A stretch of DNA of 23,131 bases from CAZCCV01 sp964497515 (GTDB lineage: Bacteria; Armatimonadota; UBA5829; DTLH01). The stretch covers positions 1-23,131 of the forward strand of contig CAZCCV010000033.1 in the NCBI GenBank assembly GCA_964497515.1, written 5' to 3'. Shown piece by piece: positions 14,005 to 21,250 of the stretch (the stretch's first letter is position 1; each line of letters starts with the position of its first letter). The notes beneath the pieces are model-generated. The model was given only the letters and a program-made list of their open reading frames with translations. It was not told the DNA's origin and made no database searches. Position numbers and translations under genes: made by a program.

Positions 14005-14487
14005 TTAGTTACGAGTGACGTGATAGATATCAAATGCAATACCTAGACAAAGCAATAACGTGCTTAGCGGCGCTAGCCACCACCATCGAAACGGATACTC
14101 ACGGGCTGCTTTCTCGATTGAAGCCCGGTTCCTCTGTGATACTAGTCTTGCAGGAATGGCAAGGAGCAATACAGCTCCATATCCACGCCACAGCCAAACC
14201 ATGGACAGCATCAACAGGAATCCTTGCGCTATAATGTTCAGGACAGTTCCGCTAGAAGTCGCGGAAGCTGCAGCCACACAAATTGCCCGATTGGAAACCA
14301 GTAACAGCGGACCTATCCATGACATTCTGAGAGCCAAGCTACGATTAGGGAACTCGGAGTCCAGCATTAATAACACTGATGCTGCAGCAATTACGGTTGC
14401 TAGCCAAATGCTCTTATAATCACTGCGGAGCAATACACCCACAGCGAGAACTAAAGCCCAGCCAACCCAAACACTCAATCGCATCAT
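14005..14487 (-). CDS. Multi-pass membrane protein; candidate immunity protein for the 14-Cys RHS tip
   Basis: The protein has 160 residues with about five hydrophobic segments: WVGWALVLAVGVLL, SIWLATVIAAASVLLM, SWIGPLLLVSNRAICVAAAS, IAQGFLLMLSMVWLWRGYG with VLLLAIPARLV, and WWWLAPLSTLLLCLGIAF. A short cytoplasmic loop (SQRNRASIEKAAREYPF) precedes the last helix. AAGG lies eight bases before the ATG. It starts 33 bp after the stop of the complete RHS gene, the usual place for the cognate immunity gene. Because the tip of that RHS protein has two hydrophobic segments, a membrane-embedded partner is plausible. No family was recognised; a transporter-like role cannot be excluded, though 160 residues is short for one. 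Confidence 0.6.
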   Translation of the reverse strand: MMRLSVWVGWALVLAVGVLLRSDYKSIWLATVIAAASVLLMLDSEFPNRSLALRMSWIGPLLLVSNRAICVAAASATSSGTVLNIIAQGFLLMLSMVWLWRGYGAVLLLAIPARLVSQRNRASIEKAAREYPFRWWWLAPLSTLLLCLGIAFDIYHVTRN

Positions 14488-14520
14488 CTTTCTGACCTTC
14501 TCTAGAATGATTGTCTTCAG

Positions 14521-17500
14521 CTATTGATTATGACGGCAGTTCTGACATTGCCAGTCGCATAGTTCCATTGCTCGTTCATATGGCCCAGCACATGCCCACC
14601 TAGCGGCTGTCCAACTAATGGCAGTGTAGATTCCCGAAGCAATACTACAACTAGCAAGGCAAACGGGAAAGGTGAGTTCTCCATTCCAGAGGCTCGCAAC
14701 AGCACAGCCAGCAGCACAGGCCCCAAGACCACCAGGAAACAAGTCACTGGCACCGAAAACGCTCTGGAAGCATTCTCTGTACTGATTTAGAGCATCTGCC
14801 ATGCAAACGTTGTATTCTTGCTTGCAGTCGGGGCATGAGGTGTCACCTCCTCGACAGCATTGGAGACCGCTAGGGTCAACGCTCGTAACCGGACAGTTCT
14901 CTACATAGGCGTAGAGGTTGAATCCGCCTTTGAATCCAATTGGGTCTCTCGATATGAACCGACCCACTGAGGAATCGTAATACCTGGCCTTTAGGTAATG
15001 CAATCCGTTTGCATCAGTATAGTAGCGCCACTTGCCTGCATACCCAAAGCTTGACGAACCTGCGAAGCCTGACTGCACATTACCATAGGCGTCGAGGATT
15101 ACTGCTTCTTGTATAGCTTGGCTGTTATCGCTTATCGCTCTTGTGCTACCGAGGCTGTCGGCGTGATATACCGTGCGGACTGTATCCACTATCCTGCTGA
15201 TCAGCCCACGGCCTACGTAGGCGATATTGTTTTCTCCTGTTAATTCCTCCGCAACCTCCACACCGTCAAGCAGGAAGTCTGTTACTGTCCCTCCACTCAG
15301 TGTCTTTCTCACGCGCATTCCGTCACCATTATAGACATAATCCTGCGTCGTCTCACCTGTCTTCTCCCACCTGGTCAGGCGGTTCAGGTAGTCCCAAGTG
15401 TAAGAGGTTGTAATGCCGCCAATTGTATGCGTCAGCGTATTGCCTTTGTCATCGTAAGTGAACGAACCAGGACCGGTCATCTTGTTAGCTGCGTCATAGG
15501 TATAGTTGGTCGTGGCTCCTCCGGCCACCTGCCAACTCGTTCGGTTGCCCGCCGCGTCGTAGGCATAATAGTAGTCGTAGACCACGCCTGGGTCACCGCC
15601 GCTATAAGCCGTTCTGTGTTCACGAGTAAGCCTGTAAAGATCATCATATTCATAGTCCACCTGCGCGCTGATGCGACTGCCATCAGGCTTGAGTATGTTC
15701 TCGATGACCTTGGTCTTGGTCCCATTCTTGCCCCAATGGGTGGCATCATAAGAATAGGCAAACTCGGCTATTATCGTGTTATCAGACTTCCGGTTGCTGA
15801 TAGACGTAAGTAAGTTCCGGCTGTTGTAGCTGTGAACTGTCTTCGTGCCGTTTGGGTAGGTGATTGTATCCAGAAGCCCATTATCCTTGTATGTATAGCT
15901 CGTGTATACGGCACTTGGAGTAGGGTCACCATTTGTGTCTCTATCGGCAAGCTGGTCGTAGACTTTCCACAGTTTATTAGAGTTGTTGTATTTGTAGTCC
16001 GTTATATGCTCGACCAGCGGATCATCACTCAGGTGTACAGTCATCTTTGTTCGGTTGTTCTTGAGATCATACTCGTATGCTATCCAACTGCCATCTGGAT
16101 AGGTGACCTTTATAAGCCGCCTGAGTACATCGTATTCATAATACGTGAATCCCCGTGGGTCGCGAGATGTCCTGCGGTTGCCGTTATCATCAAATGTTGC
16201 ATCAGTGATCCACAGTGCATCCGACTTCGTCGCTGAACCGGATAGTCCTCCGGAACCTTTCCCTGAGATTGCTATCGTAGCCCAACCGGCTGGATCATCA
16301 GCCGATACGGTGTATCTGTAAGTGTAGCTGTAATAGCCGCCACCGTAGTAGGTAGCAGAATGCCCATTGACAGTTACAGTTGGATTCTCCGCTAGAGTCT
16401 GGTCCACATTGAAGCTAATATCTACTATCTCACCCACTCCAGCCTTATCCGGCGTAACGGTGATATTGGTGAAGTGCGGAACTCTGGTTACGATATCATG
16501 GTAGTCTCGTGGTTTGATCACTCGCATTTTCTGGTCGTTGACCGTTTCGAGTTGTGCAATACCAGTTACAGCAGCGTAGTCGCCGGCCTGAACGCTATGG
16601 GAGATGTTGTAATAGCCCATATTCAAGTCTATCTTCACACCGACATCATCGGAGCCATCGTTGATATAGAAGTAGCTAGGTTGCACGTTACTTGCTAAGC
16701 CCCAGGTCTTGATCAGCAGTCCAACATTGTTCAGGCCGAAGGCATCGGTAGCACCAGGCGTGTATACATTGAACGGACCGCCTGCTACTGCCCTGTTGTT
16801 CAGTCCGAGCGGATTCACGGTACCAAAGTCGAGCCATTCTATGTTCTCAGTATCCACTATAATGGCTCGCTGGTTGTCTACTGTGGTCACCTGGCCGCCC
16901 GCAATTGTCACCTGGGCACCCGGAGAAAACCAAAACCACCACCACGCGTTAGGAGATAGATCTACCCGAATGCCTGATGCTCCACTTGACTCTTGGATAA
17001 AGAAGTAACCAAGGCACCACTGGTTGAAGTCACCGGAGACAACTTTTCCCGGCAGTCCTGCTGGTAGCTGAGTGCCATCCGGGAACGTCTTCACCCAAGC
17101 AAGTGAGCCTTGAGAGACTAACTGGCATCCACCTTTGAGTATCTGCGGGTCATAATCAGGACCCGTGTCCACACATATCACCGGCTCCGTGCCGACATGT
17201 CGTATCTGACCAGTGATCTTGTTGACCCGGTCTGTCACAGACGCCGTGCCGGAGTAATAACAGCGTATAGTATCGGTCGCGGGCGGATTTTCTATCATGT
17301 CAAAGTAGTTGTAGTGCGTACCTCCGATGTTCTCTGTACCTGCCGCTGTTATTCCTTTACACTCAAGTTCTACAAGCGAGCCATCAGAAAGCCCCCGAAC
17401 GCCCGGTATTCCGTCGTAGTAAGATTGCGTTCGAAAGCTCTGTGTCCGGGCACTTTCAGTATCGAGGATGTCCGATATGTTGGGGTAGTAGTTTGGACGT

Positions 17501-18027
17501 TCGGCAGGATCTGTATTGGGTTCATCATTGGAAGAGGGTTCTGTTGCGGCTCTAACAGAAGTGCTAACTGTCAGATCGACCATATAATCCCATGTGGTCC
17601 GATTCCAGATGCCTTTGCTGAGTGGACCGCCGCGGGTAAGTAAAACCCCATCCTTATCTTTATAGCCCCAGACGGTCACGTTCTGAAGCCCACGGTCACC
17701 ATTGGGAAGGGTTACCAGATCTCCTTCGACATCTATCAACTGTCCCATACGGAGTAGAGTCGAAGGAGCCGAAAGTATAACCAGCCTGTCGGCTGCGTAG
17801 AAGCATTCTCGGACGGTGAAATAGGGATTCGGTATGTTTGCTCGTATCTTGTCGATTATAACAGCATCAAGGTAAACATGGGTCCCGTCTTGCAGTGACA
17901 AGGCCCATCCCACTGTGCCCTGCCTGGTTCTCCAGCCCAATGGCGTAGCTCCCACACTGGAAGCCAGTAGAATCACAGTCAGTATCAAGATGACCGACAG
18001 TTGCGCAGTCGTTCGATAGTTGCGCAT
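14521..18027 (-). CDS. Complete RHS protein with OB-like N-terminal domains and 14-Cys C-terminal tip
   Basis: The protein has 1168 residues. The ATG has AAGGAGG about ten bases before it. A signal peptide covers 1-27 (LSVILILTVILLASSVGA). OB-fold-like modules at about 40-125, 310-400 and 430-512 repeat the order DGTxV or GLLIKTWG, YFxIxD/ESSGASGIRVD, GxxVTIAGGQV and NQRAIIV. An Ig-like domain follows at 517-608 (HFTNITVTPDKAGVGEIVDI). RHS repeats span 610-1000 (FTYYEYDVLRRLIKVTYPDG). The core ends RYYDSSVGRFISRDPIGF, VDPSGL at about 1055. The tip (1056-1168) has 14 Cys, including QCCRGGDTSCPDCKQ and LCDWQCQNC, and two hydrophobic stretches (GACAAGCAVASLW, LASCSIASGIYTAISW). The RHS shell would enclose the tip until release. 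Tip activity is unknown; Cys pairing suggests it folds outside the cytoplasm. A promoter lies about 550 bp upstream. Confidence 0.85.
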   Translation of the reverse strand: MRNYRTTAQLSVILILTVILLASSVGATPLGWRTRQGTVGWALSLQDGTHVYLDAVIIDKIRANIPNPYFTVRECFYAADRLVILSAPSTLLRMGQLIDVEGDLVTLPNGDRGLQNVTVWGYKDKDGVLLTRGGPLSKGIWNRTTWDYMVDLTVSTSVRAATEPSSNDEPNTDPAERPNYYPNISDILDTESARTQSFRTQSYYDGIPGVRGLSDGSLVELECKGITAAGTENIGGTHYNYFDMIENPPATDTIRCYYSGTASVTDRVNKITGQIRHVGTEPVICVDTGPDYDPQILKGGCQLVSQGSLAWVKTFPDGTQLPAGLPGKVVSGDFNQWCLGYFFIQESSGASGIRVDLSPNAWWWFWFSPGAQVTIAGGQVTTVDNQRAIIVDTENIEWLDFGTVNPLGLNNRAVAGGPFNVYTPGATDAFGLNNVGLLIKTWGLASNVQPSYFYINDGSDDVGVKIDLNMGYYNISHSVQAGDYAAVTGIAQLETVNDQKMRVIKPRDYHDIVTRVPHFTNITVTPDKAGVGEIVDISFNVDQTLAENPTVTVNGHSATYYGGGYYSYTYRYTVSADDPAGWATIAISGKGSGGLSGSATKSDALWITDATFDDNGNRRTSRDPRGFTYYEYDVLRRLIKVTYPDGSWIAYEYDLKNNRTKMTVHLSDDPLVEHITDYKYNNSNKLWKVYDQLADRDTNGDPTPSAVYTSYTYKDNGLLDTITYPNGTKTVHSYNSRNLLTSISNRKSDNTIIAEFAYSYDATHWGKNGTKTKVIENILKPDGSRISAQVDYEYDDLYRLTREHRTAYSGGDPGVVYDYYYAYDAAGNRTSWQVAGGATTNYTYDAANKMTGPGSFTYDDKGNTLTHTIGGITTSYTWDYLNRLTRWEKTGETTQDYVYNGDGMRVRKTLSGGTVTDFLLDGVEVAEELTGENNIAYVGRGLISRIVDTVRTVYHADSLGSTRAISDNSQAIQEAVILDAYGNVQSGFAGSSSFGYAGKWRYYTDANGLHYLKARYYDSSVGRFISRDPIGFKGGFNLYAYVENCPVTSVDPSGLQCCRGGDTSCPDCKQEYNVCMADALNQYRECFQSVFGASDLFPGGLGACAAGCAVASLWNGELTFPVCLASCSIASGIYTAISWTAARWACAGPYERAMELCDWQCQNCRHNQ

Positions 18028-18578
18028 TAAGCTCGTTCCTCCTTTTGAAAAGCATGCAATTGTCTACAAATGCTGTTGATTTTCCAACAACTTACATCAT
18101 TTGATAAACTTACTGATAGCTTGCTTGATTATTCGTTATAACGCAGCATATCATCTCCCTGACCTGGAGCAAGCCACTTTCTCTAATACTTCCTCTAGCG
18201 TCATACTACTCATGGGTGCTCCTCTCTTGATTGTTCCTTTTAGACAACTTCTACAAAAGATTGGCACCCTCAGTTGATTCTAGCCATTACTACACCGCTA
18301 TCCACAACCGATTTTACACACAAAAAGAATATGTTATTTGCCCGCCATTCAATAGTCCAACCACCTTTTTGGCGGAGTAAAACGGGTTATACCATTTAAC
18401 TACTTGCTGCACCAGACGCACCAAGACGCCTTATAGACTTGCATTAAAAACACAGTGGTGACGACTAGGGAAGAGTTGTGGTTCAAAGAGGGTTTGTTGC
18501 AATTGATACGCCAACTCACTCCAGGATCATCTTACCATCAGAAAATGCCCCGGAATTGCAGGCATTGATCGCATCCTT
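18028..18578 (-). other. Long leader between promoter and RHS gene
   Basis: About 545 bases of probable 5' leader lie between the -10 element at 18579 and the RHS start. I see one tiny ORF with a ribosome site (18151-18213) and a weak 5-bp stem (TGTTG/CAACA) near 18085, but no riboswitch or strong terminator that I recognise. Confidence 0.4.
18151..18213 (-). CDS. Possible 20-residue leader ORF
   Basis: ATG at 18213 has GAGAGGAG six bases upstream and encodes MSSMTLEEVLEKVACSRSGR then TGA. It is preceded by a good ribosome site and lies in the leader of the RHS gene, so a translated leader peptide or a gene stub is possible. It resembles nothing I know, and a 20-codon frame can arise by chance. 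Confidence 0.25.
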   Translation of the reverse strand: MSSMTLEEVLEKVACSRSGR

Positions 18579-18607
18579 ATATTAACAATTGAATGTATTT
18601 TTGTCAA
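18579..18607 (-). promoter_or_regulatory. Sigma70-type promoter facing the RHS region
   Basis: On the minus strand TTGACA (18602-18607), a 17-bp spacer and TAATAT (18579-18584) form a near-consensus promoter; the spacer is A/T-rich. It points to the RHS gene at 18027. Because all genes from 18027 to 2916 lie on this strand with short gaps, it is a candidate for a very long transcript, limited by the hairpin at 6411-6447 and any internal promoters. Confidence 0.65.
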
Positions 18608-19133
18608 TACGAAACTGACACAATTTGTCTAGTGTGCCGTACAAAGATATGACACGATTGAACCCACAGCATTCGAGACGTGTTCGGAGCAGAAGCAACT
18701 GAAGAATTAGGATTAGAGCATTCCGATTGCTAGAGTTAGGTTGTATTAGTTAAACCGAATAATGAGAATGCACCAAAGAGTCAAACATCCCGCACAGCTT
18801 CAATCTTTCGCCTGCTTTTTCCGAGCCGACGCGGTCGCTCTCATAGCGGATGAGCATTGTTCCCGTGGCTGCCCTTGTTATGCTTACTACTTATTGTCGG
18901 AGTGACTGCTGCTACGGGTCGCGCCGTCTTTTCTTAACGTCCTAGCCGCCGTCGGCGCTGGGCACGATGTGATGTGACTATGGTTTCTTTGGCACGATCG
19001 CCTCCTGTTTACTTGGTTTCCATTGAAATGAGTTGACTAGCCAGTTCCAAAGCATCCACCGGCCAGAAGCACTCTGATCGCGGGCGGTTGACGCCTGCAC
19101 GTCCGGCCTTGGGGCGGCAGTTCTACCCTCAGC
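18608..19133. other. Intergenic stretch without a recognisable gene
   Basis: No frame here has a ribosome site plus a plausible protein. On the minus strand AGGAGG precedes a GTG near 18990, but the frame stops after five codons. A minus-strand peptide MLIRYESDRVGSEKAGERLK near 18855 is suggestive of eroded coding sequence that I do not recognise. Parts may belong to the decayed insertion sequence to the right. Confidence 0.4.
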
Positions 19134-19516
19134 AGAATGCGTAATCATATGTTCTGAAGCTCGAGATGAAGACGGAGGTAGCGGGTGATATCGGGTGTAT
19201 CCTCAAGGGACACATCTGATGCAGACGCCCTGCTGAAGTAGACTGTAGACAAGCATCGCAGGAGGGGTCCTACGCCGTCTTTGTGGATCGATGAGAACTC
19301 GCCCGATAGGCCGACGACATTCTCCTTCCGTGATAGCCGTCTCTAGCTAATCCGAACGACCAACAGCCTTGAGTGGCTGAACAAGAAGAACAGAAGAAGG
19401 GCCCAAGTCGTCGGACTGTTCCCGAGAGAGGAGCACATCTCACACTGGTAAACGCCGTCTTCATATAGATATTGGATGGCAGGGAGACCAGCAAGGCCCA
19501 ATTTGACCTTTGGTGA
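19134..19516 (+). mobile_element. Decayed IS256/mutator-type transposase, C-terminal remnant
   Basis: On the plus strand, with frame changes and stops, the translation gives MRNHMF, then EMKTEVAGDIGCILKG, then DALLK-stop-TVDKHRRRG, SLWIDENSPDRPTTFSF, then LIRTTNSLEWLNKKNRRRAQ, VVGLFPREEHISH and, after a frame step, LVNAVFI. The block RTTN-x-LE-x-LN-x(3)-RRR-x-x-VVG-x-FP is the signature of the IS256 (mutator) transposase C-terminus, where RTTNPLERLN and RRTRVVGIFPN are usual. The interrupted frames show it is dead. The N-terminal half and terminal inverted repeats were not found, so the element limits are unknown. It may mark the route by which this region was rearranged. Confidence 0.75.
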
Positions 19517-19643
19517 ATATGAAAAGCACAACAGACGTCGTTGAAGTGATGCCCAGCTATATCACAGAACAACGATTACACTATCAAGCCACTTCCTCAC
19601 ACGTGTATTAAATAAATATCCTTATTTTTTTAACTGACATTAA

Positions 19644-19672
19644 TTGACATGTCGCAAACCTCACTGTATAAT
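19644..19672 (+). promoter_or_regulatory. Perfect consensus sigma70 promoter for the TPR-RHS operon
   Basis: TTGACA (19644-19649), a 17-bp spacer and TATAAT (19667-19672) match the bacterial consensus at all twelve positions, in an A/T-rich stretch. Transcription would start near 19680 and run through a ~340-base leader into the TPR gene at 20017. Such a strong site argues for high expression, possibly limited downstream. Confidence 0.75.
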
Positions 19673-20016
19673 ACAACACAAGCCTGCAATACTGGGGCAA
19701 ACGTCTGAATTAATATCAAACGTAAGGCAAAAGGGTGTGCTTCTATGGCAGAAGTGTCTGTACAGTATTGCGGCCTCCCCTATTCTCTCTGGGATTCCTC
19801 GCATACACAGATAGCAAGTTACGGTCGCAACCAATTGCTCAATGCTTCTGATGCAACCGTTTGAAACAGACCACTGCAAAAGCATTGGGTTAAGTAACCT
19901 ACTTGTGTTTTCCGTTGAACAAAGCATTGCCCGACAAGAAAGGAGGTGCTCGACTGATCAATCGGGATGAATAAACCTACGGTTTGTATCAACTAAGACT
20001 AAAGGAGGAAAGACAA
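19673..20016 (+). other. Leader of the TPR-RHS operon with possible alternative stems
   Basis: There is no credible gene. CTCAATGCTT (19838-19847) can pair with AAGCATTGGG (19880-19889, one wobble) or partly with AAGCATTG (19922-19929), which would be mutually exclusive. A near-perfect ribosome-binding sequence AAAGGAGGTG lies at 19939-19948, but no standard start codon follows at proper distance; the functional site AAAGGAGG lies at 20001-20008. No known riboswitch is recognised. Confidence 0.35.
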
Positions 20017-21240
20017 TTGAAGGGGAAAGTTTTATTACCAGGAGTAGTTGTACTTCTGCTTACTCTTGCTGCAGGTATCTGTTGTGCAGACGCAGCAAGT
20101 GACATAGCAAGATGCGACTCTCTCTACAAAGCTGGAAGCTATGACCGGGCTTTCACTAGCTACCAGAAGATACTCACTGACTATCCCGGAACCGATGCTG
20201 CTGCTGAGGCTACTTTGAGAATGGGTGAGATATACCACGTGCAGGAAGAGTATGATCAGGCTGTTCAGCAGTTTGCCAATGTTGCGGAATCAACAGCAAA
20301 ATACGCTCTAAGAGCAAAGTTCTGGATAGGATATTGTTATCAAGTTCAGGAGAAATATACTGAGGCAATATCTGCATTCAAGGCAGGAGTAGCTGATATT
20401 CCTGCTGAAATATCCAAAGAAAACTACTATGTCAAGTACACAAATTACCGGCTTGGCGAGTGCTATAAAGCTATCGCAGATTGGGACAGTGCTATCACTC
20501 TCTACACTGCTCTTGCAGAAGACTATCCTGAAGATGCTCCGAATCACAAGCTCGATCTTGCGACCTGCTACGTGGGCAAGAAGGACTACGAAAAGGCTAT
20601 TGCTCTGTGTAACACTGTAGCGCACAGCTATCCCAGTATGGCTGGAGTAGCACTTCTCAAGGTAGATGACTATCTGGGTGAGCAGAAGAAAGTTGATGAG
20701 AGACTAGCATACCTAGACCAGCTATACAGTGAACATCCTGAACTAAGAGAAAACGTCCTTATGAGACGATCTATCGTGAAGAGTGATGAGAAGAAGCAGT
20801 TTAATGAAGCGATAGCTGATCTTGAGCAACTCCTAGCAGACTACCCTGAGTCAGAGTCTATAATGCATGCCAAGGCTCGCATTGCAGGGATTACACTTCA
20901 CGGACTGAATGATGTTATACAGGCTAGACTGCTTCTGCGCGTATTTGAAGAGCAGCATCCGGATTACGACCAGATGGCTTTTATCCGTGGAGACCTAGGC
21001 ACTTGCGCCTACAAAGAGCAGAACTATCTCGAAGCAGCGAGGTTGTTTGAAGCTACTCTTCAGTATGAAGACCCAAGTAACTATCACTGCCTGACCCTCT
21101 ACATGATCGGTGATTGCTACGAACGTGCAGGCGATATCGATAAGGCAATAAAAGTGTGGAACAAGCTGAGGACCGAACACTCTACAGATCCTTGGGCAGT
21201 TCTCGCTACTCAGGCAGTCTACGAACTCACGGAAAGGTAG
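20017..21240 (+). CDS. Secreted tetratricopeptide-repeat protein
   Basis: The protein has 407 residues from TTG 20017, chosen because AAAGGAGG lies eight bases before it and it gives MKGKVLLPGVVVLLLTLAAG, a signal peptide ending near CCADA. The open frame begins at 19984, but no start there has a ribosome site. The mature protein is a solenoid of about nine TPR-type hairpins of 34-38 residues: CDSLYKAGSYDRAFTSYQKI, LRMGEIYHVQEEYDQAVQQF, WIGYCYQVQEKYTEAISAF, YRLGECYKAIADWDSAITLY, DLATCYVGKKDYEKAIALC and, at the end, YMIGDCYERAGDIDKAIKVW. The YPGTDAAAEATLRMGEIY style is that of BamD/YbgF-like periplasmic TPRs. It ends ten bases before the RHS gene, so the pair is an operon. By analogy with the RHS protein on the other strand, which has TPRs in cis, it may assist or bind the RHS protein. 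Confidence 0.85.
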   Translation: MKGKVLLPGVVVLLLTLAAGICCADAASDIARCDSLYKAGSYDRAFTSYQKILTDYPGTDAAAEATLRMGEIYHVQEEYDQAVQQFANVAESTAKYALRAKFWIGYCYQVQEKYTEAISAFKAGVADIPAEISKENYYVKYTNYRLGECYKAIADWDSAITLYTALAEDYPEDAPNHKLDLATCYVGKKDYEKAIALCNTVAHSYPSMAGVALLKVDDYLGEQKKVDERLAYLDQLYSEHPELRENVLMRRSIVKSDEKKQFNEAIADLEQLLADYPESESIMHAKARIAGITLHGLNDVIQARLLLRVFEEQHPDYDQMAFIRGDLGTCAYKEQNYLEAARLFEATLQYEDPSNYHCLTLYMIGDCYERAGDIDKAIKVWNKLRTEHSTDPWAVLATQAVYELTER

Positions 21241-21250
21241 GGACACGAAG

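Noticed and set aside
19961..19996. Nine-codon leader peptide starting at 19967
   Set aside because: The nearest ribosome-binding sequence is about 20 bases away, too far, and the peptide has no distinctive content.
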